A stretch of DNA of 64,000 bases, from contig NZ_CP102265.1 of the NCBI RefSeq assembly GCF_025147765.1, positions 1,861,001 to 1,925,000 of the forward strand, given 5' to 3'. How positions within the stretch are numbered: position 1 is the first letter of the stretch; each line of letters begins with the position of its first letter. Under the pieces are notes generated by a model, which did no database searches, was not told where the DNA came from, and saw only the letters and a list, made by a program, of their open reading frames with translations. The position numbers were made by a program, and so were the translations under genes. This document shows, piece after piece, positions 41,204 to 48,977 of the stretch. Origin of the DNA: Blautia obeum ATCC 29174. GTDB lineage: Bacteria > Bacillota > Clostridia > Lachnospirales > Lachnospiraceae.

Positions 41204-42130
41204 TCACGGTTTTGGTGATCCACAGTATTCACAGAAAGCACCTGTGTTTGTAGCACCGCATGCACATACCCATGTATCACCAGAAGTCTGCTGTAGTGCA
41301 TTCTGATTCATCATAGTACCATGTTGTGGCGCATTTTGATTCATCATATTGCCCTGCTGCGGGTAGCCCTGGTTCATCATGTTACCCTGTTGCGGGTAGC
41401 CCTGGTTCATCATATTGCCCTGTTGCGGGTAGCCCTGATTCATCATGCCGCCCTGCTGTGGGTAGCCCTGATTCATCATGTTGCCCTGCTGCGGGTAACC
41501 CTGGTTCATCATGCCATTGCTATAAACCGGTGCGGGTGCCGGTGCGCCGGTAAGTGCAGTTATGATCTGGCTTGCAAGCTGTTCATAATTCATCATTTTA
41601 GCTCGTTCGTGATCTTTTACAGAGAAGGTATTAAGCTTAAAGTCCATATCATCAAACCAAGGTGTGTTAACGCCAAGTTTTATCTTGTAATCATAAGAAT
41701 AGTTGTATCTTGGTGGCACATAAGATCTGGATTCACCATCCTGATCTTTGTATTCTTCTTCTACTCGCTGTTCATCGATGTCTAAACGACAGGAGGTTAT
41801 TGCAGACAGAGGTACGATATCCGGATTATCCTGTTCGCTCATATTAAATGCTACGGCGAACAATCCTTTGTTATCGTCGATAAACACATGATATCTGTCT
41901 GCAGAAAATTCACGAGTGATACTGAAACTGCGAACAGCATTTTTGTTTTTTTCTCTGTATTCCAGCTGCCTTTTGATATCTTCTACGGTGCTGTGGCGTC
42001 TTTCTTCAAACCAAGGAGAAAGCTTGCTGGCACAGTTCTTACACAGATTTCCATCGTCCAGTTTGCGGTTTCCTAAAAGTCCAATTTTTTCACCGCAGAT
42101 ATCACAGTTCTTTTTATCAAATAATCCCAT
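41204..42130 (-). CDS. DUF4428-type zinc-ribbon protein with tandem repeats
   Basis: A 308-residue protein in four parts: an N-terminal DUF4428-like zinc ribbon (C9, C12, C30, C33, starting MGLFDKKNCDICGEKIGLLG), a beta-rich domain (about 70-190), seven 11-residue repeats of MMNQGYPQQGN type (207-282), and a short C-terminal zinc ribbon (CAC...CEYC). No signal peptide or membrane segment is seen, so it is probably cytoplasmic or recruited to the membrane by partners. The repeat region is low-complexity and likely disordered. It is upstream of the YdjG- and YdjH-like genes. Confidence 0.8.
   Translation of the reverse strand: MGLFDKKNCDICGEKIGLLGNRKLDDGNLCKNCASKLSPWFEERRHSTVEDIKRQLEYREKNKNAVRSFSITREFSADRYHVFIDDNKGLFAVAFNMSEQDNPDIVPLSAITSCRLDIDEQRVEEEYKDQDGESRSYVPPRYNYSYDYKIKLGVNTPWFDDMDFKLNTFSVKDHERAKMMNYEQLASQIITALTGAPAPAPVYSNGMMNQGYPQQGNMMNQGYPQQGGMMNQGYPQQGNMMNQGYPQQGNMMNQGYPQQGNMMNQNAPQHGTMMNQNALQQTSGDTWVCACGATNTGAFCEYCGSPKP
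41285..41512 (-). repeat. 33-bp tandem repeat array inside the DUF4428 gene
   Basis: Seven units encode MMNQGYPQQGN: five near-identical units and two decayed ones (MMNQNAPQHGT, MMNQNALQQT) toward the C-terminus. The units stay in frame because 33 is a multiple of three, so copy number can vary without loss of the reading frame. Confidence 0.92.
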
Positions 42131-42166
42131 TATTTAAACCTCCTTCAAAGAGTAAGAGAATTTATG

Positions 42167-43012
42167 TTATTTTTTCTCCAATTTGTCAAAGAATACTTTT
42201 ACAGTCCAATCCATGGAATCTTCACTGTCTTCACCGTCTGCAGCTTCTTGTGTTTCTTCTGGATCATCCATACTGTCAGCAGATGTGAAACATAATTTGC
42301 CATCATCAAGAAGATATAATCTCATGGTATCTGTGTCGAATAATGAATAGTCTTCGGCGTCTTCTTCGGTTTTTTCTTCTGTTGATTTTAATACGAGGGC
42401 ATTTGTGTCCAGATTGCCTTCAAGCTCAGTGGTGGTTTCCGTTCCGCTTTCAATTGTTACAAGTGTTGCTTTACCGCCATCGATTGTAAGATTAAACTGC
42501 ATATCAAAGAGTGTTCCGGTTGGAACCTGCATTCCAAACGCAGACATTATGGAACTGCTCCATTCACCATCAAAATCTTCAAGTTTGGTGTCTGTGAGTG
42601 CTTTTCCAGGTTCATAAGGTTTATATTCTTCTTTTTCCTGTCCAAGAGTTACGGTCATTCCATCCATGCTGATTGTGATTTTTCCATCTTCATAGGTGCC
42701 TTCCATAACTTCATCATCTGAGGTTATGATAATGTTATCTCCGTCAATCTTCCATTCAAAATCATTAACGTCTGCTTCTTCTGATTCGGAAGATGTTGTT
42801 ACTTTACCGTTGCCGTCTTCACTGATTTCCATTGACATTTCCATCATGATCGCATTTGGATGAAATTCATTCATACCGTCCATAGAAAGACTGTTTGCGT
42901 ACCATGTACCAACTACATCTTTGTTGTCTAATGCGTAAACATTTGTACAAACAAGACCTGCCATCATAATTCCTAACGCACCTGCTGTAAAGATTTTCAT
43001 TTTTTTACTCAT
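42167..43012 (-). CDS. Secreted acidic protein of unknown function
   Basis: A 281-residue protein with a signal peptide (about 1-27, MKIFTAGALGIMMAGLVC) and a mature part made of repeated beta-rich units of the type VVGTWYANSL...DNIIITSDD...GTYEDGKITISMDG, like a lipocalin-like or related calycin fold. The C-terminus is very acidic. A cysteine in GLVCTN lacks a good lipobox. ATG at 43012 follows AAAGGAG. It heads the group with the DUF4428, zinc-ribbon and TPM genes, 36 bases upstream of the first. Confidence 0.65.
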   Translation of the reverse strand: MSKKMKIFTAGALGIMMAGLVCTNVYALDNKDVVGTWYANSLSMDGMNEFHPNAIMMEMSMEISEDGNGKVTTSSESEEADVNDFEWKIDGDNIIITSDDEVMEGTYEDGKITISMDGMTVTLGQEKEEYKPYEPGKALTDTKLEDFDGEWSSSIMSAFGMQVPTGTLFDMQFNLTIDGGKATLVTIESGTETTTELEGNLDTNALVLKSTEEKTEEDAEDYSLFDTDTMRLYLLDDGKLCFTSADSMDDPEETQEAADGEDSEDSMDWTVKVFFDKLEKK

Positions 43013-43162
43013 ACCTGATTCTCCTTTCATCTTTGGAATAAAATGTTGTCAGATTTTTCTGCAAATACTATCTGTAATTATTATTATACGGACATATTTC
43101 AGATAATCACTAACACTTCTGCTAGTGATTTCAAAAAAAATGAAAATATCAGGAAAATTGAT

Positions 43163-43200
43163 ATAAAAATACCCCAGCTAGATTACTCCAGCAAGGGTAT
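43163..43200 (-). terminator. Probable terminator after the DUF6718-like gene
   Basis: ATACCC (43169-43174) and GGGTAT (43195-43200) with an inner GCT/AGC pair form a stem; on the minus strand it is followed by TTTTTAT. Confidence 0.5.
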
Positions 43201-43217
43201 ATTAGATAATCTCTGAT

Positions 43218-43448
43218 TTATGGTCGAAGTCCTTTTACAAGAGTCTGAAACTCTTGCTCTGTATCCACAAAGTGATACGGTGCGTATTCGCCATACGCTG
43301 TTGGTCTACTGATTGTTACAAGTTGTATACCTTTATATCCAACTGCTTTATTCAATTCTCTTTTCAATTCCACCAGATGCTTTCCATGAGTCATTTTTAA
43401 AGCAAAACAACCATGTGCATCACGATCTTTCGCTACTAGATAACACAT
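43218..43448 (-). CDS. DUF6718-like small protein
   Basis: A 76-residue protein, MCYLVAKDRDAHGCFALK at the start, then HGKHLVELKRELNKAVGYKG and a conserved end ISRPTAYGEYAPYHFVD. I recognise it as the small DUF6718 type that recurs in Lachnospiraceae. Its ATG lies inside the end of the RelA/SpoT-domain frame (29-base overlap), behind AAGGAGGTGC in that gene, so translation is coupled. The function is unknown; the overlap with an alarmone-synthetase-like gene is the main clue. Confidence 0.7.
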   Translation of the reverse strand: MCYLVAKDRDAHGCFALKMTHGKHLVELKRELNKAVGYKGIQLVTISRPTAYGEYAPYHFVDTEQEFQTLVKGLRP

Positions 43449-44043
43449 TATTCAGCACCTCCTTAAATTCATGCTCATTCCGAATCAATCCATGTTCATA
43501 TTTCTTACGCATTATTTTTCCTATATCTATTGGATAGTTTTTTTTATACAAGTAATCGTGAAGCCAGTTATTCAGTTGTCTATCAAACAGTGTATTGAAC
43601 TGGATTTCTATCGGATAATGTTTTCCGCTCTTTTGATAGTACACATGAACACCCCTATATCCGTCATCCAATGACTTTCCATTTGACATATCAGCAATTC
43701 GGAAGCCCGAAGCTTCTTCTTTTAATGCTTGGTCATAGCTATCGCAAAAAGCCCGGAATCCTAAAATATCATTAAACACTTTTCGCGTTTGATGATTGGG
43801 ATAATAACGATCATACTTCAAAAGTATGGCATCTAAACTCTTGACTCTATAATCTAACGCGATATCTGAAAGAACTTCCTGTTCATCCAACTAATCTGTC
43901 ATTGTCATCAGTTCGGCAATTAATAAATCCTTATCAAAATAATGCAAATTCTTCTTCAATGAAATTCCCAGGTGTGATTCAAATGACAACGCATTCAGAA
44001 TTTCCACCGATAAGCCATTCATTTTCAGTAATTGTTCATTCAC
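43420..44043 (-). pseudogene. RelA/SpoT-domain protein gene interrupted by an amber codon
   Basis: A GTG at 44043 with AGGAGGT upstream opens a frame of 50 codons that ends at TAG (43893-43891). The next codon, TTG at 43890, continues the same frame for 156 residues. The downstream part holds intact RelA/SpoT synthetase motifs: RVKSLDAILLKY, FNDILGFRAF, GYRGVHVYY and PIEIQFNT. A single change from CAG to TAG would explain the split, which gives a protein of about 207 residues when read through. It may be a pseudogene, or two cistrons with restart at TTG, or a read-through case. It resembles small alarmone synthetases. Confidence 0.65.
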
Positions 44044-44127
44044 AAGCCTACCTCCTGCTTATCAGGATATATTACTTATGCTACCACAGGTATTCTATAT
44101 TATCAATACATTAGATTATCCGTTTAT

Positions 44128-44517
44128 TTATGATCTGCAGCTGTCCGTTGCGGCCATTCTGCTGACTTCCGGATTACCATCCAGATGCTGCATATTTAAG
44201 GTCTTTCTTTTTAGTCTTTCCTGTTCGGATTGTTTCAGGATAAAATCTTTAATTTCTTTGGCATTTTTTATGTGCTGTAATTTAAGATCAGGATCCGTTA
44301 CATCTCCAGTGAAGCAGTGAATGGTACCGATACCAAGGATTCGTTCCATCAGAGTGGTTTCCAGACGGACATCAATTACTTTGTACATGTAACAGTCATT
44401 CTCCACTTTGTTGAGCAAACCAGAATCGATTGATATGAACTCATCAGTTACGGTATAAGTAGTAAAGGTCCATGGCAGACCAAGAAACATAGAACGCTTT
44501 TTTTCTTTGTAAGTCAT
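44128..44517 (-). CDS. Bacterial PH-domain protein
   Basis: A 129-residue protein with a bPH-type fold (about 5-90): TFTTYTVTDEFISIDSGLLNKVENDCYMYKVIDVRLETTLMERILGIGTIHCF, the pattern of the DUF304/YdbT-like domain without the usual membrane helices. A charged helix follows. GAAAGGAG precedes the ATG. It stands alone between the secreted Big2 protein and the alarmone-like gene. Role unknown. Confidence 0.75.
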   Translation of the reverse strand: MTYKEKKRSMFLGLPWTFTTYTVTDEFISIDSGLLNKVENDCYMYKVIDVRLETTLMERILGIGTIHCFTGDVTDPDLKLQHIKNAKEIKDFILKQSEQERLKRKTLNMQHLDGNPEVSRMAATDSCRS

Positions 44518-44570
44518 AATTCAAATCTCCTTTCAACTTCTTGTCAAATATTTTATAGTGATTTCGCTTT

Positions 44571-46145
44571 TTATTTTACTGTGACTTTGCACTTAACGCT
44601 GATTTTACCAGATTTAATTGTTATTGTTGTAGAACCTTTTTTTCTGGCGGTGATAACGCCTTTGGAACTAACTGTGGCAACTTTTTTATTAGAACTGTTG
44701 TAAGATATTTTATAATCGCTGTTTGCTGGTACTTTTTTAGGTTTCAGTTTATAAGTTTTGCCCTTTTTTAGTTTAATCGCGGATTTAATACCAGTGATTT
44801 TCTTTGTGGTTGTTTTAGGCACAGTTACAGTTACAACAAATTTTTTTGTTCCGGATTTTACTGTGATCTTTGTAGTTCCGGCTTTTATTCCTTTTATTAT
44901 ACCCTTGGAAGACACTGTAGCAACTTTTTTATTAGAAGAACTATAGCTGATCTTTTCCTGTGATGTCTGTGGTGATAACACAGGAGTTAATTTTAAAGTT
45001 TTCCCTTTATTTACAGATACTTTCTTTTTAAGACCAGAAATGGATTTTGTTTTTATTTTTCCTTTTTGTACAGTTACTTTTATTTTAGCAGCTTCGCCAG
45101 TTGACATTACTATTGTAATATAAGTTTTGCCTGGCTTTTTGCCGGCAGTAATCTTTCCATAAGGGTTAACTTTTGCAATAGAAGTATTATCAGAATACCA
45201 CGCAACTACACGAAAATAAGGGGTAGCGTTTGTAACCTTGACAGATGAAGTTGACTGTCCTGTGCGTAGTGTGATGGAATGAGTGTTTACCCTCATTTGT
45301 AATGTAGGTGGTGTTGGCGTTACTGTAGGTGGTGTTGGCGTTACTGTAGGTGGTGTTGGCGTTACTGTAGGTGGTTCGGTAGGAATAGGATTACCATATT
45401 CATCCTTATCAGAATTAATCCAACTGTCTAATTCTGATGTTGTAATAGAATCAGACTCAAAAGTAATCCGTAAAGATTGAATATCCTCTGTGTATTCCCA
45501 TCCATGTTTACAATCAAAAAACTGTTTTTTAAAGAAAATATACATAGAATATGTATTGGATTCCATAATGCCTTTTGATGAGCCGATTCTCCATCGAGTG
45601 TTAACTTGAATAGTTGAAGGATTATTTTTTGTACTCCAATATAATGGTTCCCATCTCTCATCATTTTCTATTGGATCAGTATTATCCATTCCAGCACCTG
45701 TTACAGTAAAATCATAAAACTTGCCTGGATAGAATTTTAAAGGTTTTTCAAGACCGGTTACAATACTTTCAGTGACAGCAGGTTTTAATGGCTCTCGCGA
45801 AGGAGTTTCCGAAACAGAAGAATTCTCTGGATTTATATCATCATCAATTCCAACATCTTCAGTAAAGACTTCTGTCTCATCAGATATAAATTCTGAGTCT
45901 GAAGAATCAATACCTTCATAGGAATAATCTATATTCTCTTCACTGCTAAAATTACTATCAGTATTGTCAAATTCAACTTCTGTATCCTCTCTTGTGTCAA
46001 GGGAATCAAAGTCTTCGATAGCATCAGAAGAAACTTCGGTAGCACAAATAGAAGTATCTTCAAACTCTGCAGCAGGTACAGATGTCAATGCTCCAGTAGT
46101 GAGCATTGCAACAGATAATGTTAATGCAAGTATTTTCTTTTTCAT
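44571..46145 (-). CDS. Secreted Big2-domain surface protein
   Basis: A 524-residue exported protein: signal peptide (1-25), very acidic N-terminal region (to about 115), a unique beta-rich domain (about 120-245), a Pro/Thr linker with PTVTPTP repeats, and three bacterial Ig-like (Big2) domains (about 285-524; each with the pattern YSSSNKKVATVSSKGIIKG). The C-terminal half is strongly basic (many Lys). There is no LPXTG signal. Such proteins bind host or cell-wall polymers; the target is unknown. Not in an obvious operon. Confidence 0.88.
   Translation of the reverse strand: MKKKILALTLSVAMLTTGALTSVPAAEFEDTSICATEVSSDAIEDFDSLDTREDTEVEFDNTDSNFSSEENIDYSYEGIDSSDSEFISDETEVFTEDVGIDDDINPENSSVSETPSREPLKPAVTESIVTGLEKPLKFYPGKFYDFTVTGAGMDNTDPIENDERWEPLYWSTKNNPSTIQVNTRWRIGSSKGIMESNTYSMYIFFKKQFFDCKHGWEYTEDIQSLRITFESDSITTSELDSWINSDKDEYGNPIPTEPPTVTPTPPTVTPTPPTVTPTPPTLQMRVNTHSITLRTGQSTSSVKVTNATPYFRVVAWYSDNTSIAKVNPYGKITAGKKPGKTYITIVMSTGEAAKIKVTVQKGKIKTKSISGLKKKVSVNKGKTLKLTPVLSPQTSQEKISYSSSNKKVATVSSKGIIKGIKAGTTKITVKSGTKKFVVTVTVPKTTTKKITGIKSAIKLKKGKTYKLKPKKVPANSDYKISYNSSNKKVATVSSKGVITARKKGSTTITIKSGKISVKCKVTVK
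45304..45375 (-). repeat. Perfect 21-bp tandem repeat coding the Pro/Thr linker
   Basis: Three identical 21-base units (45304-45324, 45325-45345, 45346-45366) and a partial fourth encode PTVTPTP-type repeats. Identity at the DNA level points to recent slippage or unequal crossing over. Confidence 0.93.
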
Positions 46146-46256
46146 AGGAGCCTCCTTGTTTTATACAGACGTGCAATAGCTGTAATCTATATAGAAGTAT
46201 ATCACAAAATTCTTCGTTATTAAACAAGGTTTCAGACAATATCTCGAGGCAAAACT

Positions 46257-46292
46257 AAAAAGGATTGTAAAAGTAACATTACAATCCTTTTT
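46257..46292. terminator. Bidirectional-type terminator after the glycosyltransferase
   Basis: A perfect 14-bp stem (46257-46270 with 46279-46292) with an 8-base loop; the arms end in A and T runs, so it can work in both directions. It closes the leftward his/glycosyltransferase transcript. Confidence 0.9.
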
Positions 46293-46311
46293 GAAGATTA
46301 GTTTAAATTTG

Positions 46312-47043
46312 CTATTTTCGGTTCAGTACACGATTGATTTGCCGGAAATCTTTCAGTGCCTGGCGACCGATCTTGAAGATCTTTTTCATATTAATCGAGT
46401 TGATACCGCCCTGTCTTGGACGGAAAGTGATTGGCAGATATTTGACGCGGCATCCCTTTTTTGCATAGATTACTGACAAGACCACATTGGACAGATTAAA
46501 ATCATTAGGGATCAGGTCAATATATCTGCGTAGAGTATCTGCCTTCATCAGACGGAATGGCGTGTTGGCATCTTTGACGGAAACACCGAAACAGATACGA
46601 ATCACAAGGCGTAGAATACGAGTAACAAAGATACGACTGCCGCCATCCTGACGGTTGTTTCGCCACCCAATGACCATATCCCATGCTTCCCTCTGATCCC
46701 AAAACTGTTCAAATTCAGAGGGAAGTGTCTGACCATCTGAATCAGTCTGAAAAACAAAATCTGCACCATGATCAAGTGCATAATGATATCCATATAAAAC
46801 AGTTGCACCATGTCCACTGTTTGTTTTCGTGATAGGGCTGAACAAAGGGTGTTCTTTTGCATATTCCTGCATTATTATGTATGTATCATCCTTGCTTCCG
46901 TCATCAATCACAACCAGGCGGGATTCACCGTTTCCGGAATGCGCCTGAATGACAGGATACCAGTCATCAAGTACTTGTCGGATATTTTCTCGTTCGTTAT
47001 ATGCCGGTATGATTATAAAAAGTCTATCTGTCTTTGTTTCCAA
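46312..47043 (-). CDS. Family 2 glycosyltransferase (dolichol-phosphate-mannose type)
   Basis: A 243-residue GT-A enzyme: IIIPAYNERENIRQVL at the N-terminus, VVIDDGSKDDT, and the metal-binding QTDSDGQ (DxD). It has no membrane helices after the catalytic domain, which differs from DPM-type transferases with C-terminal anchors. Likely substrate is a sugar nucleotide moved to a lipid phosphate or cell-envelope glycan. It lies 35 bases after hisIE and ahead of a terminator, so it may be co-transcribed with the his operon. Confidence 0.9.
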   Translation of the reverse strand: METKTDRLFIIIPAYNERENIRQVLDDWYPVIQAHSGNGESRLVVIDDGSKDDTYIIMQEYAKEHPLFSPITKTNSGHGATVLYGYHYALDHGADFVFQTDSDGQTLPSEFEQFWDQREAWDMVIGWRNNRQDGGSRIFVTRILRLVIRICFGVSVKDANTPFRLMKADTLRRYIDLIPNDFNLSNVVLSVIYAKKGCRVKYLPITFRPRQGGINSINMKKIFKIGRQALKDFRQINRVLNRK

Positions 47044-47078
47044 GATAATTCTCCTGTGGGATATTCTGCAGACATGGG

Positions 47079-48362
47079 TTACCTTCTGGCAAGTTCACTG
47101 GTAATCTCTTCCCAGGTAACTCCCTTTTCTACCATCAGAACCATGGCATGATACAGAAAATCCGAAATTTCATATTTAATTTCTTCTTTGTCAGGATTTT
47201 TGGCCGCAATGATGATCTCTGAACACTCTTCACCGACTTTTTTGAGAATCTTATCAATACCCTTATCAAAAAGATAATTTGTATAAGAGCCTTCTTTAGG
47301 ATGAATTTTGCGATCTGCGATCACGTCGTATACATCCTGGAAAACATGAAGCGGGTTTGTGTCATTATAATCCTTCTGAACCAGAGGTTTAAAGAAGCAG
47401 CTGCGGCTGCCAGTGTGGCAAGCTGCTCCGATCTGATCGACTTTAGCGAGGATTGTATCATTGTCGCAGTCCAGCGCAAGTGATTTTACATACTGAAAGT
47501 GACCGGAAGTAAGACCCTTGAGCCAGAGTTCCTGACGACTGCGGCTCCAGTAAGTCATTTTACCAGTTTTCAGAGTATTTTGGAAGGCCTCTTCATTCAT
47601 ATATGCTACCATAAGTACCTGGTCGTTTTTGTAATCCTGAACTACCACCGGAATCAATCCGTCATTGTTGAGTTTGAAATCAGACCAGCTGATAGCACTT
47701 TCGAAAGTAATGACCGGAATTCCGGAAGCTTTGCAGTCTTCTTTGAAATTAATAAGTTTCACCTCAAGAGAACTGATATAAGCACCGCTTAAAGCATGTA
47801 CAGATTCTTTTTTGAGAAGATCTTTCAGGGCATCTGTTTTACTCTCTTCTGTATGAAGAATAACCTTCATATCAGAACTCGTTGCGATTTCGTCCTGAAT
47901 CGTATCCAATGCAAGAATTTCATCTGCATACTTTTCAATCAGTTTTTGGTTATCTGCAAATTCTTCCATAGAAGAAATACTGATGACCATTTTTTCTTTA
48001 CCGAAACGTTTGGATACTTCCTCAAGAAGTAAAATATTACTTTCTTTGGAAAAATTCAGAACAACTTTGGCACATCCGGCATAAAGAAGCTTTTTGACAT
48101 CTTCCATGCGATTGATATTTCCAGCTGCCATAACAGGAATTTCAGCAATCGCACAAATCTGTTTGATATTTGCAATAGCCTGATCATGCTCTTTATCTCC
48201 AGACGAAAAGTCAAAAACCAGCAGTTCATCTGCTCCGTTATCTCGGTAAAAACGCACAAGATCTTCTATATTTCCTTCTCCAAAGAGATTTCGTTGACCA
48301 AATCCGGTAACTGCCTTTCCTGATTGCAGATACAGGCATGGAATCAGTAGTTTATCTGCCAT
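47079..48362 (-). CDS. hisI: HisIE with an N-terminal degenerate HisF-like barrel
   Basis: A 427-residue fusion. Residues 1-215 form a HisA/HisF-type TIM barrel (LIPCLYLQSGKAVTGF, GADELLVFDFSSGD, VMAAGNINRMEDVKKLLYAGCAKVVLN), but the catalytic HisF aspartate of CLDV is replaced (CLYL). The HisI domain (about 225-325) has HFQYVKSLALDCDNDTILAKVDQ and CHTGSRSCFF metal-ligand motifs; the HisE domain (about 335-427) has VGEECSEIIIAAKN and EISDFLYHAMVLM. It does steps two and three of histidine synthesis. The barrel is probably structural or regulatory. Confidence 0.92.
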   Translation of the reverse strand: MADKLLIPCLYLQSGKAVTGFGQRNLFGEGNIEDLVRFYRDNGADELLVFDFSSGDKEHDQAIANIKQICAIAEIPVMAAGNINRMEDVKKLLYAGCAKVVLNFSKESNILLLEEVSKRFGKEKMVISISSMEEFADNQKLIEKYADEILALDTIQDEIATSSDMKVILHTEESKTDALKDLLKKESVHALSGAYISSLEVKLINFKEDCKASGIPVITFESAISWSDFKLNNDGLIPVVVQDYKNDQVLMVAYMNEEAFQNTLKTGKMTYWSRSRQELWLKGLTSGHFQYVKSLALDCDNDTILAKVDQIGAACHTGSRSCFFKPLVQKDYNDTNPLHVFQDVYDVIADRKIHPKEGSYTNYLFDKGIDKILKKVGEECSEIIIAAKNPDKEEIKYEISDFLYHAMVLMVEKGVTWEEITSELARR

Positions 48363-48374
48363 GTGTATTCCTCC

Positions 48375-48965
48375 TTATGCAAGACTTCCCTTGGTAGAGA
48401 GTACATCTGTAATGCGTGGATCATAGGAAACAGCCTGATCCAATGCTTTGGAAAAGCTTTTGAACATTGCTTCGGCAACATGATGGCTGTTGCCACTGGT
48501 AAGTACTTTGATATGCAGGTTCATGCCACAGGAATAAGAAATAGCATAGAAAAACTCTTTTACCATTTCAGTGGACATATCTCCGATCTTTTCGGAAGTA
48601 AACTCTGCATCCCATGAAAAATATGGCCGGCCGGAAAGGTCGATTGCACAGAGTACAAGAACTTCATCCATTGGGAGGATACAGCTTCCGTAGCGGCGGA
48701 TTCCTTTCTTGTCTCCAATTGCTTCTTTGATCGCAGTACCAAGGACAATACCGGTATCTTCAATTGTATGATGGTCATCTACCTCCAGATCGCCATGGAC
48801 ACGAACGCAGAGATCAAAAAGGCCATGTCTTGTAAAACCGTCAAGCATATGGTTAAAGAAACCGACGCCGGTTTCAATATCAGAATAACCAGTTCCATCC
48901 AGAGTCAGTTTGAGTTTGATCTCTGTTTCTTTTGTATTACGTTCTACAGATGCTTCTCTTGCCAT
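48375..48965 (-). CDS. hisB: Imidazoleglycerol-phosphate dehydratase
   Basis: A 196-residue monofunctional HisB with the two Mn-binding His clusters: FNHMLDGFTRHG and DDHHTIEDTGIVLG at the front, and SYSCGMNLH...GNSHHVAEAMFKS... at the rear. It makes imidazole-acetol phosphate. No phosphatase domain is fused. It is 12 bases downstream of hisD and 12 upstream of hisIE. Confidence 0.97.
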   Translation of the reverse strand: MAREASVERNTKETEIKLKLTLDGTGYSDIETGVGFFNHMLDGFTRHGLFDLCVRVHGDLEVDDHHTIEDTGIVLGTAIKEAIGDKKGIRRYGSCILPMDEVLVLCAIDLSGRPYFSWDAEFTSEKIGDMSTEMVKEFFYAISYSCGMNLHIKVLTSGNSHHVAEAMFKSFSKALDQAVSYDPRITDVLSTKGSLA

Positions 48966-48977
48966 ATCTGTTTCCTC

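Noticed and set aside
41301..41511. 33-bp repeats as a CRISPR array
   Set aside because: The units are contiguous with no spacers, stay in frame and encode a peptide repeat.
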